From contig JAANDG010000480.1 of the NCBI GenBank assembly GCA_036852015.1, positions 50,872-114,871 on the forward strand: 64,000 nt of DNA, given 5' to 3'. This DNA comes from Pelodera strongyloides (Eukaryota > Nematoda > Chromadorea > Rhabditida > Rhabditidae). The notes below the pieces were generated by a model. It was not told where the DNA came from, did not search any database, and saw only the letters and a list, made by a program, of their open reading frames with translations. This document shows, one piece after another, positions 48,395-57,558 of this stretch (positions are counted from its first letter, which is position 1; every line of letters starts with the position of its first letter). The position numbers and the translations under genes are program-made.

Positions 48395-49472
48395 CTACTG
48401 TTTATCGACAATTGCCAAGGCTCCAAACGAGATGTTTGCCATCTTTTCCATCAGTTTCTTCACTTCAGAACTGGCCGCCTTCACCAAAGAACCCTCACAG
48501 GGGCCCAACGGACGCGGGAACGGGGCACGAGAATCTGAAAAGGAGCCATATGTATGCGGACGCTGAGAAAATCGAGCGACGGCACCCTCGCGCAGGAACT
48601 CTGAGTGCGCGCGGCATCCTCGCGCAGGAGAGCGCGCGGCATCCTCGCGCAGGAGAGCGCGCGGCGCACTCGCGCAGCCCGTATTATAGGATACAACCCA
48701 ATCGTTCAGCTATCTACGTAAGATCAGCAAGAATAAGACGAAAAACTCCACTCTTTTTGTTTTATATAAACTGGAATAGAAGCATTCTCCAAAATCCAAA
48801 GCCTGCAGTGTGTATGCGCCGGTTTGTCCTCCCTCTCGGTTAAGAAAACCTTGTATATTAGTTTTCCTGTTTCAGAATGGTCTCCAAATGGTAGATCTTA
48901 CCAATTTCATAGAGCGTGCCATCCTTGTTCACAAAGCAAATGAAATGGTGCTCCACTTTCTCAGCAGGCGGCGCCTCGGTTTCCCCTCCTTTGGCAGCGC
49001 TCTCGTGTGCCGAAGCTAAACGATGAACGACTGTTCTGAGCTCTGCCGAAGCCTAAGCCTAGGTCTAAGCTAAAAGATGAACGACTGTTCTGCGTTTTGT
49101 TTCAATTCAACTATATTTACTAGATTCAAATATATCAAGAAGCTGAATGCTGAAAAAAAACAGCCGCCTTACTACAAACTTCAAACAGTACCAACTGACT
49201 CCCGAACATCTCATCTTCTCTCTCTCTCTCTATTTCTCTCTCTCTCTCTCTATTTCTCTCTCTCTCTCTCTCTCTTCACTTCTTCACGGTGGGAGTGGGG
49301 CGAAAAAATCCAAGAGTTGGGACAACAAACCAACTTACCAATCTCCTGGGAATTAGCCATCAGGTCGCTAATTTCCGATGGTTGCAAACCTTTAGCCTTG
49401 TCCAGAAAGGCACGGAACGATCCGCTTCCTGAAACCATCATTACATTATCATCAGCATCCTCTCGCTTTCCC

Positions 49473-49518
<46 letters not shown>

Positions 49519-50899
49519 ACTCACCCAGATCAATCTTTCCCTCGTTGTTGGCAAGTCCGTGGAAGAGCGCAAAAGTTCCGCAGGCGTTCGATATCTTCTG
49601 CTGCATGAAGAATACGCCGGGCGGTACCTACAAACAAAACATGTCACACATAACTGAACATACTGATTAATTAGTAGCACAGTAGCACTAGTAAACGTAA
49701 GGAAAATTCATGAAATAAGCTTTGATAAGGCATTCCAGCGAGACCAACATAGGAACCTACTGACCAATTAACATGATTATTGGTATGATTAGGATACTGA
49801 CGAAATAATTAGGATAATTAGGATACTACTGAGAAACCAGGTAAGTGGAAGTCTGCAAGTAAACCCACGGTCGCTCCTTCGTCCTTCATCTTATCGTAAG
49901 TCGGCTTCATGATCTCGTCGACCTGCAAAAAACATATAATTAGTGATTAATGCATCAGATGTGGTTCGCATAATAAGTTAGGAGACACACTTACAAAAAG
50001 AAAACATTTCTCAGGTCCCTAAATCTAAATGTCCAATAAGTTGACATTGCTTGTAGGATACCACGAAGATACGGCCCGCTTGTTGCATACCGGTTACGAT
50101 AGCCGAGTGGATAAGACACAGGGATCACATTCAGTAGATCGGGGGTTCGAGTCCTGAAGCTTATAGAGACTACTCATTATCATTTTGAGGATTATGAACC
50201 CCCTTGAATAGGTGCACGCTCTTATAGCGTAAAAAGATCATACAGCATGCCTGCCGACGTACCGACTCCGAATACTACGGCACATGAAGCGCAAAGCCAT
50301 CTTCGGCACGTAGCCGGGATCGAACCCCGACCTATGGATTGAGAGTCCGGCGTACTACCCACTAGGCCAACCTGCAACTCTGAACACTAATAACCACAAT
50401 CCCTCACCTTCTTATAGTCAGGAAAACAGAGCAACAAGGCGTGCTGGGGACTCGGCAGCATTGCAATCATCTCATCATCAAACGAGTAGACGTCCACACA
50501 CTCGACACCCTTCACACCGATACTCTCCAGGAACTGAATGCACAGAATACATAACTCTGATAAAACGTCCTTTTTTGCCACCATTGGTGGATATGGCAAA
50601 TGGCAAGTTTTCTGTGCGCGAGAAGTGTGCTGCGGTGGTGCTCAAAGAATCAGGGTTTTCACACGCTCGCACATCACTGGCGTAGCAACGGCACAGGCTG
50701 GTTGGCAGCGCACTCAAGGAACATCCACCCTTAGTCGTCTCAGTGTATATGTATATCTCATATAACACATATCCAAGGAGAGACGAAAGAGAGGGCTCAC
50801 AATAATTCATTGAGTCCGACATCATTGCTTAAATTTATTGTAATTCATTACCGGGTTGATCGTGTCCGGGTTGCTCTCGAGAGGAAGCCACACAGTCAT
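48395..50899 (-). CDS. UCHL3: Ubiquitin carboxyl-terminal hydrolase, UCHL1/UCHL3 type
   Basis: Peptidase C12 cysteine protease that releases small adducts from the ubiquitin C-terminus. Exons in transcript order: 50852-50899, 50408-50533, 49869-49922, 49525-49627, 49339-49428, 48902-49015, 48395-48534; every phase agrees and the product is 224 aa (human UCHL3 is 230). It starts MTVWLPLESNPDTINP, matching the family N-terminus. The catalytic set is complete: Gln86 and Cys92 in FFMQQKISNACGTFALFHG, His164 in VEHHFICFVNKDGTLYE, Asp179 in DSRAPFPRPLG. Their spacing matches human UCHL3 within a few residues. The crossover-loop segment SAHESAAKGGETEAPPAEK precedes the His. C. elegans relatives are the ubh genes; which one is orthologous cannot be told here. 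The LTR element begins about 220 bp upstream in the same orientation. Confidence 0.95.
48588..48682. repeat. GC-rich tandem repeat, about 29-bp unit
   Basis: Three to four units built on gcgcggcatcctcgcgcagg with agagc joints, inside the last UCH intron. Confidence 0.8.
49217..49275. repeat. (CT)n microsatellite in a UCH intron
   Basis: A ctctct tract with tattt interruptions. A second tract is at 49471-49515, close to the acceptor side of the neighbouring intron. On the transcribed strand both are (GA)n. Confidence 0.9.
50088..50165 (+). repeat. tRNA-like fragment, plus strand
   Basis: It has an A box in tagccgagtggataagac and a B box in gggggttcgagtcctga with tRNA-like spacing, but no clean acceptor stem and no clear anticodon stem. 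It lies in the UCH intron between exons 2 and 3, about 150 bases from a second tRNA-like fragment on the other strand. Confidence 0.4.
50308..50378 (-). repeat. tRNA-like fragment, minus strand
   Basis: The minus strand reads ttggcctagtgggtagtacg (A box), then an anticodon-like loop ctctcaa, then gtcggggttcgatcccggct (B box and T-arm). The loop would give anticodon CTC. T-stem pairing is imperfect and the acceptor stem does not close well. It is most likely a tRNA pseudogene or a SINE head. Confidence 0.45.
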
Positions 50900-51118
50900 A
50901 CTTGTTACTGTTCACTGAAAATGAACACACCTTAATAAGTTCAACAACTTTCTTGGAAAAAGAAAGAAAAAAGACGAAACGAGAAACGGAAAATAAAGTG
51001 TTGGGAAATATTAATTAATAATAATCATTACCAAAGGAGAAGTAGTTGATTTTCAAATTTTTTATCTTGGATTGTTCAAAAAGAGAGAGAGAGAGAGAGA
51101 GAGAGAAAAAGAGAGAGA
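50900..51118 (-). promoter_or_regulatory. UCH 5' flank between start codon and LTR
   Basis: Only about 220 bp separate the UCH ATG from the 3' LTR. The stretch holds a (GA)n tract (51081-51118) into which the element inserted. No independent core promoter is obvious. Confidence 0.4.
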
Positions 51119-51151
51119 TAACGAACCGGGAGCACACAGCGATAAAAGTCT

Positions 51152-51157
51152 TTTATT
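51152..51157 (-). terminator. Poly(A) signal of the 3' LTR
   Basis: AATAAA on the minus strand within TCAATAAAAGAC, about 180 bases downstream of the TATA box, as expected for the R region of an LTR. The equivalent in the 5' LTR is at 55073-55078. Transcripts of the element would end near here. Confidence 0.65.
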
Positions 51158-51332
51158 GAAGGGACAGGTGTACGGGTTTAGCTGACGAGGCGGCCGTGGT
51201 TTGTGGAAGGGGTTGGTGCGATTTGGAGCCGGGGCGAAGGCGTAGTCGGGATCGGGATCGCTGGATGGTGGCGACCCGAGTAGACGCGATGTAGAGAACT
51301 GCAGGGAACCTGCCGCTAAGTTGGTGGAGCGG

Positions 51333-51340
51333 CTTATATA
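51333..51340 (-). promoter_or_regulatory. TATA box of the 3' LTR
   Basis: The minus strand reads tcctcctatataagccgctc. TATATAAG is a strong core-promoter match, and it directs transcription toward UCH, whose start codon is about 430 bp downstream. The same box in the 5' LTR is at 55254-55261. Confidence 0.7.
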
Positions 51341-51922
51341 GGAGGACCCGGCATCTGTGACCGCCTGTGTCCTCGTCCTCTCCTTAGTTTTTTTAATAGG
51401 GAGTTTAGCTAAGTGGAGCTTCTCCCTCTTTTTATGACCGTACTCCTCTAATTTGATAAGTCGGGGGGAATCGCGTGCGGTGCAAAAAGAGTACCTTTCT
51501 AACTGTCACTTCATATTAACGTGATCGATGATTGGTTCATAAAAACAATATCATATTTACATTAATAATTAAGCAAATTATATTTGTATAATTATAATAC
51601 ACTATTTATTGTCTTGTCTACTGTTTTGCCATACTCGCTTTCGCGTACTCGCTTTCGCGATACTCCCGGGGGCGACGTCTTTTTGTATTCAAAAATGAGT
51701 TTGTTACACCGTGTTCTTAGAAAGGGATGTGAATGATGCTGCCACGCGGGACTTGAATTGTGAAATTATAATATGTGCGAGTGTCTTTTTTTTTGGTTAT
51801 ATATGAATGAATAATGAACTATGGGCATGGCTAGTCAATTTAACTTTAATAATACGGCAAAGAAAAAGGGTATTGTAGTATGTAAACGTTTTGTGTTGTT
51901 TTTAGATTAGAGATTAGATATA

Positions 51923-54106
51923 TTAACAGTCGCAGCCGATTGATCCGCAACTTGTACTGCAGAGTGTGATTCCGGGGAGATTATTTACCTCTTTTAAGTC
52001 GGGTACCTTAGTGTCTGGCTTAATTTCCTGGCATTTTCTCCAGGTGCACATTGAGTTACCTGCACATCGTTTGGAAGATGATACACCATCTGTAACGTTT
52101 TTCGTTAGAACTGTGTTACCTTTTTCACATTTTCTACGAATTCCTTCCAAAGTAACGATGACGTTTTGGATTGCCTGATTATCACTGATTACTTGAAGGC
52201 GTACCTTCCTGTTAATTGATGAAAAGAATATTTCCTGTGTGAGGTGTAGCATGAACTTGTTTGCTGAACAGATTGTTTCGTTGTGGCTTACGGGGATGAT
52301 CTGGTTATAAGCTTTTACTGTTATTATAAAACATGCTATAATGGCGAGTGTAATACCTGTCTTCCAACCTAATAAAGTTCCTGTTCTGACTGTGCTCTGA
52401 TTCCTAGTTTTCTTTCCTCTTTCCTCATTCATGTATATTTCTTCCTCACTGTTGCTGTCGCTTGGTGGGGTTTCTGGTCTTTGAGTATTTTTAGCAAATC
52501 TGATCTTTTTTCTGCGTTGTTGCGGTGTGTGTCGCTCTGTTAGTTCTGTCCCTTCTCGGATATCCGCCTTCTTCCTTGTTAATGACCTGAACTCTATTAA
52601 GGTTGTTTTTATCGTCTTTCGTTTGCAGATACACGTGATGAGAGTTATGATTAGTGAAATTATTGTTGTGATCATTATAACAAAAGCTTTCATGTTGCAA
52701 TGCGGATCGAAGATGAGTTTAGGGTGGAAGATTGTGTCGGGGAATAGTTCTTGGTGATTTGTTACGATTATTCGGGCAGGGAGGTGTATAGAACTATGTT
52801 CGGCGCTTGGAATGTCTGTTTGACAATAGGTTCCACTACATATGTCGTAGGTTGAGTCCTTCTCTGGATTATCTTTCAACTCTATTCCATTTTCGGTGCA
52901 AATTATTGCATGATCTTTTTGTTTTTCGACTAGTTTCTCGTATGTACCCTTGGTTAAGAGGTGTTGGTTACGTTCTTCATCGTTTTCTCTGCAACATGGC
53001 TGTTCATCTTGATCTTTCTTTCCTTGTATCTCCGCTGCTTTCTCAGACGCATCATAGTCCTGTATTTTTTGTTTATTTATGGGGGATCGACAAATCGGTT
53101 CGGAGTGTATTGTCGTGGTGACGAAAGTTTCATCTGTAAAGATCTTGGGCGAAATTGCTGCAAATTGGTGAGTGGTTGATCGTAGTTTGGTAGTTGGAAT
53201 GGTCATAGAGGTGAATTTTCTTGTTGATGGCACTATGCAAGTGCTGGTTTTCTTCTGGGTGGTTGTGCTTGGAGTTCTTGTTGTTTCTGGTCTTAACATT
53301 GTCAAATTGCTCCTGTAGTTGTATCTAGAATTGAATCCGTAATATTGTTCTTTTCTCGGGCTTTTGTATCGGTAGCGGTAACGATCCCTGGAATTAGTTC
53401 GGCCATAAGGTGATCTATCTGGTGAACTTCCTCTGAAACGATCTCTTGGGCAGCTTCCGTCTCTGCTGTGCCCGTTGATGCTGTGCCTGTCTCTTGAATC
53501 ATTACTGAATCTCTCTCTGCTGTGCCTGTCTCTTGAATCATTACTGAATCTCTCTCTGCTGTGCCTGTCTCTTGAATCATTACTGAATCTCTCTCTGCTG
53601 TGCCTGTCTCTTGAATCATTACTGAATCTCTCTCTGATGTGCCTGTCTCTTGAAACATGACTGAATCTCTCTTTCGAAGTACGCCGGTAGCTGTTGTTTG
53701 AGTTGCTTCCGTGTCTGTTTCTTGCATTGTACTCGAGGTTGCTTTCTCTTGAGCTGTTTCGGCTTGTGTGCCCATAACGAGCTCTGGAATAGTTTTTGCC
53801 ATAACTTTCATAACGTGGCCTTTCTCGTAAGTTATGTCTGAACCGATCTCTTGAAAGGCTTCTTTCTCTGTAGAGTTCAGTGTAATGATCTCGTGACTGG
53901 ACTCCTGTAAATCGGCGAGTTCTGTTTAATGGCCTTCTGTCTGATGATCTGTCTTTTGATTCGTATTGTTCTTTGAATGGTCTGAGATTGTCGCGGAGTG
54001 GTCTTTCATTGTTCTCTGATCTCCTGTTTGAGAATGGGTCGCGGGATGCTGAATTGTAGTTGATCTTACGGTAGTATGTACAATTCCTCTCACTTTTGTA
54101 AGACAT
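51923..54106 (-). CDS. Retroelement ORF: Arg/Ser repeats plus truncated envelope-like glycoprotein, 727 aa
   Basis: One uninterrupted frame from ATG at 54106 to TAA at 51923, the only long ORF of the LTR element. Residues 1-265 are Arg/Ser/Asp-rich, including about five copies of a 13-residue unit with SRDRHSRERFSND (residues about 152-208). Residues 265-310 are Thr/Ser-rich. Then come a charged linker, a membrane helix at about 472-494 followed by KRK, a basic tail, and a second hydrophobic helix at about 581-598. After it is a Cys-containing segment with sites NETIC and NVTDG. It stops at CGSIGCDC. Helix, cytosolic tail, helix, Cys-rich ectodomain is the layout of a Gn/Gc-type envelope, cut just where a fusion-loop cysteine motif would lie. 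This resemblance is by pattern only. The RS-like N-terminus is unexpected for an envelope. Confidence 0.88.
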   Translation of the reverse strand: MSYKSERNCTYYRKINYNSASRDPFSNRRSENNERPLRDNLRPFKEQYESKDRSSDRRPLNRTRRFTGVQSRDHYTELYRERSLSRDRFRHNLRERPRYESYGKNYSRARYGHTSRNSSRESNLEYNARNRHGSNSNNSYRRTSKERFSHVSRDRHIRERFSNDSRDRHSRERFSNDSRDRHSRERFSNDSRDRHSRERFSNDSRDRHSINGHSRDGSCPRDRFRGSSPDRSPYGRTNSRDRYRYRYKSPRKEQYYGFNSRYNYRSNLTMLRPETTRTPSTTTQKKTSTCIVPSTRKFTSMTIPTTKLRSTTHQFAAISPKIFTDETFVTTTIHSEPICRSPINKQKIQDYDASEKAAEIQGKKDQDEQPCCRENDEERNQHLLTKGTYEKLVEKQKDHAIICTENGIELKDNPEKDSTYDICSGTYCQTDIPSAEHSSIHLPARIIVTNHQELFPDTIFHPKLIFDPHCNMKAFVIMITTIISLIITLITCICKRKTIKTTLIEFRSLTRKKADIREGTELTERHTPQQRRKKIRFAKNTQRPETPPSDSNSEEEIYMNEERGKKTRNQSTVRTGTLLGWKTGITLAIIACFIITVKAYNQIIPVSHNETICSANKFMLHLTQEIFFSSINRKVRLQVISDNQAIQNVIVTLEGIRRKCEKGNTVLTKNVTDGVSSSKRCAGNSMCTWRKCQEIKPDTKVPDLKEVNNLPGITLCSTSCGSIGCDC
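53495..53690 (-). repeat. 39-bp in-frame tandem repeat in the retroelement ORF
   Basis: Five near-identical 39-bp units (plus-strand core ctgtgcctgtctcttgaatc) encode the 13-residue SRDRHSRERFSND unit. The central copies are identical and the outer two carry a few changes, indicating recent unequal crossing over or slippage that preserved the reading frame. Confidence 0.9.
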
Positions 54107-54235
54107 TTTTTTTTTACAAATGTAAATACAGTCAATTAAATGGGTAAATCAGAAGCAAGTAAAGTTGTTAAGCCTTTGTGTGGCTTGATGTGTGGCTCTA
54201 CGGGCCGTATTGAAGCCGTATGTGGGCTAAATTGA

Positions 54236-54780
54236 AGTAGTGCCGACTTGGGGCAGAATTGACTGAATGCCGACTTGGGCTCACTGATTGAAATGCCGAC
54301 TTGGGGCTCACTGACTGAAATGCCAACTTGGGGCTCACTGATTGAAATGCCAACTTGGGGCGCTTTGAAATGCCGACTTGGGGCTCACTGAAATGCCAAC
54401 TTGGGGCTCACTGAATGAAATGCCGACTTGGGGCTCACTTGAAATGCCGACTTGGGGCTCACTGAAATGCCAACTTGGGGCTCACTGAATTGAAATGCCA
54501 ACTTGGGGCTCACTGACTGAAATGCCAACTTGGGGCTCACTGACTGAAATGCCAACTTGGGGCTCACTGACTTGAAATGCCAACTTGGGGCTCACTGATT
54601 GAAATGCCAACTTGGGGCTCACTGATTGAAATGCCGACTTGGGGCTCACTGAAATGCCAACTTGGGGCTCACTGAAATGCCAACTTGGGGCTCACTGAAA
54701 TGCCAACTTGGGGCTCACTTGAAATGCCGACTTGGGGCTCACTGAAATGCCAACTTGGGGCGCAACTGAATTTTGGACTC
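54236..54780. repeat. Tandem array in the retroelement leader, about 23-31-bp unit
   Basis: About 22 copies of a core tgaaatgccaacttggggct or the variant tgccgacttgggg, followed by cac and a variable spacer (tga, tgact, tgatt). The array lies between primer-binding site and ORF and has open frames that are not a gene. Confidence 0.92.
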
Positions 54781-54893
54781 AACTGCCACTTGAGTGACGC
54801 AATGACGGAGCGTTTTTCCGGAGGTTTGATGCAAATCTGTTCTCGCTTTACAGGTGGCTGGTGCCTTCACTGGCTCCTTGTTCTAGGGTTTGT

Positions 54894-55010
54894 TTATCGT
54901 CTATCGTCTCGCTGGACGTTTTTAAGTTTATCGTCTCGCTGGACGTTTTTAAGTTTATCGTCTCGCTGGACGTATTTTTAACTGTTTATCGTCTCGCTGG
55001 ACGTACGACA
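54894..55010. repeat. Short tandem array tttatcgtctcgctggacg
   Basis: Four copies of tttatcgtctcgctggacg joined by tttttaag or a variant, just inside the 5' LTR of the retroelement. It is in the leader of the transcript. Confidence 0.9.
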
Positions 55011-55019
55011 GATAACGCT

Positions 55020-55038
55020 GGGTCCGGACGGTGCACCA
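55020..55038 (-). promoter_or_regulatory. Primer-binding site of the LTR element
   Basis: Minus strand TGGTGCACCGTCCGGACC, starting one base after the 5' LTR. The TGG start pairs with the CCA tail of a tRNA, and the rest should match the 3' end of the priming tRNA. I cannot assign the tRNA by eye. Confidence 0.7.
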
Positions 55039-55039
55039 A

Positions 55040-55582
55040 TAACGAACCGGGAGCACACAGCGATAAAAGTCTTTTATTGAAGGGACAGGTGTACGGGTTT
55101 AGCTGACGAGGCGGCCGTGGTTTGTGGAAGGGGTTGGTGCGATTTGGAGCCGGGGCGAAGGCGTAGTCGGGATCGGGATCGCTGGATGGTGGCGACCCGA
55201 GTAGACGCGATGTAGAGAACTGCAGGGAACCTGCCGCTAAGTTGGTGGAGCGGCTTATATAGGAGGACCCGGCATCTGTGACCGCCTGTGTCCTCGTCCT
55301 CTCCTTAGTTTTTTAATAGGGAGTTTAGCTAAGTGGAGCTTCTCCCTCTTTTTATGACCGTACTCCTCTAATTTGATAAGTCGGGGGGAATCGCGTGCGG
55401 TGCAAAAAGAGTACCTTTCTAACTGTCACTTCATATTAACGTGATCGATGATTGGTTCATAAAAACAATATCATATTTACATTAATAATTAAGCAAATTA
55501 TATTTGTATAATTATAATACACTATTTATTGTCTTGTCTACTGTTTTGCCATACTCGCTTTCGCGTACTCGCTTTCGCGATA
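55040..55582 (-). repeat. 5' LTR
   Basis: 543 bp, the promoter LTR of the element, essentially identical to 51119-51662. TATA box at 55254-55261 and AATAAA at 55073-55078 on the minus strand. It is followed outside the element by agagagac and a long (GA)n tract. Confidence 0.95.
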
Positions 55583-55614
55583 AGAGAGACAAAAAGAGAG
55601 AGAGAGAGATAGAA

Positions 55615-55658
<44 letters not shown>

Positions 55659-55692
55659 AGAGAGATAGAGAGAGAGAGAGAAAGAGAGAGAG
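55583..55692. repeat. (GA)n tract flanking the LTR element
   Basis: Interrupted agag sequence of about 110 bases. The matching tract on the other side is 51081-51118, so the retroelement split one microsatellite. Confidence 0.9.
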
Positions 55693-55838
55693 ATTAATAC
55701 AGCTCTACCATACGAGAATCCACCGTTATACTCAAAGGGTGGGAGTTGGGATCAGCATTTCTACTTTTTCTCCCGGTCTGCTAAGGGTTCGTGTCTCGTC
55801 AGTAAAACACGCCAAAAAGTAATTTCATTTAATTGCAT

Positions 55839-56171
55839 CTAACAAACGTTTGAACTTGTGGGACGGTTGAAAATTGGAATAATTAATAGAAAAGCCACCA
55901 AACTTTGACAACAATATACTACACAACCAGTCACAGTCGGTATTGATGCTGCCCCTACCCTACCCATAGATGTCATAAACAAAAACAACACTGTCAGCAA
56001 AGTAGAGATAAGGAAAACTAGTTGATTCAGCAAAACAAAAATTCCAAAACAAACGAGAATTTGTCTAATTTTTCTGATAAACCCCGTTTCGCTTCCATGG
56101 AAACACATATGACTTGCGGCCAATAAGAACTGAACTACTGAACTAACAAAGCTGGAAATTCCAAGGTTCAT
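55839..56171 (-). pseudogene. Possible serpentine receptor fragment
   Basis: A 110-codon minus-strand frame with three or four hydrophobic segments, including VCFGIFVLLNQLVFLISTLL and CVVYCCQSLVAFLLIIPIF, ending PTSSNVC. The composition recalls nematode chemoreceptors, but no family motif is clear and no adjoining exons were found. It could be a fragment or chance hydrophobic sequence. Confidence 0.25.
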
Positions 56172-56338
56172 ATCAGAATGAAGAATGAAGAAGAGTTGTA
56201 ATGCAAAAGTTGTAGAGAATTAAATTATATTAAAGATGGCGCATTCAAAACGTGCGCGACGTAATTGTCGAGCAGTTATGCATAACCGTTCACTATAAGC
56301 AGTTTCAATGAGATATGCTGTCGGTTACCATTTAGCAT

Positions 56339-56392
56339 AATCATAATGAATAGCGCTTCTGACTGAAGTCAGAAGCGCTATTCATTATGATT
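56339..56392. other. Perfect 26-bp inverted repeat with 2-base spacer
   Basis: Arms 56339-56364 and 56367-56392 are exact reverse complements around ga. The core is atagcgcttctgact and its inverse. It would extrude or fold as a perfect hairpin. It is in intergenic sequence with no gene association that I can see. Confidence 0.85.
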
Positions 56393-57558
56393 ACTAAGAC
56401 TACGGAACGTGTAGAAAAAATGCGCAAAAATATACATTTACTTAAAATAGACGCCGATCACGTAGAGAAAACATTCTCATTACTTTATAGGACTTGATCT
56501 TTGATATCAATCGATCGACGGCAATAAAACTTGATCAAGGAGATTAGGAAGATATCTCTACCGTAATATCTAATTAGTCATCTCTAACTCCTACACATAC
56601 AACTACATGCTCTAGACTCTAGCCTCTATAGTTACAGTAACCAAAGGTACAAATATTATGACTTGTGCTTATAAAAAGGTCAACCCTATAATTATTAACA
56701 ATTCTTCATTGGACTGATACCCCTAATAGTTATAGCCAAACATAAACATAATTAATATTTTAAATATGACAATGCTAAATTCCTCAAGCCCTCCTATTAC
56801 CCGCTTTTCTAGGACTCTGATATCTCTACCATTACTAAGACAGAATTCTACGTTTAACCAACACAACAACTAAATTTCAATATTCAAAGCGGATTACTTC
56901 AACGCTCAAAAACAACAAAATAACCGTGTAGAGCAAAACAAACTTTATTAATAATAAATAAATATTCATAAAATATATCAATTTGAAGAATTAAGACCAT
57001 CATTATATAAACAGTCAAGAAAAGGGATGCACTAGTGAGTACCATTTCCAGCATTGGCAAAGCAATCAAGAAATGACGTGTAAACTTGTTTCAAATTCAG
57101 ATAATACAAAAATCCGCATAACTCGTAATCGATCGGTAAACTAACAAGAACAAAATAGAAAAATTTCCTTCAACTGAAACTATGGGTAGTATCTGGGACA
57201 TTCTAATCTCTAACATTCGCATCGAGCTCCATGCCACATCTCACTTTCCCGGCTGATCCCATATACTATCCCATCACAAATCAGTCCAAGTATATACCTT
57301 TAAAAAATCTGCATAATCATAATCTCATGGAAAGGAAAAGAACACTGGAAAAGAGGAGGAGCAGACAGATAGACAGCAAAGAGCACCCCGGGTAGGCAGC
57401 TGAGAAAACCAACCGCATCTTCTGAAAGGCGGGTCCTGAGGGGAAGTTGAATACGGTGGGTAAGGCAGCAGAAATCGGCTCAGGGAGTACAGTAAACATC
57501 AGGAGAAAAGGCACAGACAATCACGTTGCTGGTATCAATGTCAGTGGTAGACAAGGCA

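Larger units (their letters stand above)
51119..51662 (-). repeat. 3' LTR (nearest to UCH)
   Basis: 544 bp. On the minus strand it begins TATCGCGAAAGCGAG and ends GGTTCGTTA. It carries a TATA box at 51333-51340 and an AATAAA at 51152-51157, so U3, R and U5 can be placed roughly. It is one base longer than the 5' LTR because of a T run near 51390. Confidence 0.95.
51119..55582 (-). mobile_element. Complete LTR retroelement without gag-pol, envelope-like ORF
   Basis: A 4.46-kb element in minus orientation. Its two LTRs (51119-51662 and 55040-55582) differ visibly by one T in a homopolymer. It is inserted in a (GA)n tract. A 5-bp target duplication AGAGA is consistent on both sides but ambiguous within the microsatellite. 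On the minus strand, one base after the 5' LTR (55040-55582), comes a primer-binding site starting TGG. Then follow two tandem arrays, a single long ORF and the 3' LTR. No reverse transcriptase, integrase, protease or gag zinc knuckle was seen, so it must be mobilised in trans. Cysteine pattern and membrane topology of the ORF suggest a parent among nematode Gypsy- or BEL-like elements with phlebovirus-type envelopes; that parentage is inferred. Confidence 0.93.

Noticed and set aside
50308..50378. Functional tRNA-Glu (CTC)
   Set aside because: T-stem and acceptor-stem pairing are too poor; kept only as a tRNA-like fragment.
53475..53660. Leu/Ser-rich open frame on the plus strand opposite the retroelement repeats
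   Set aside because: It is the antisense image of the 39-bp repeats in the retroelement ORF.
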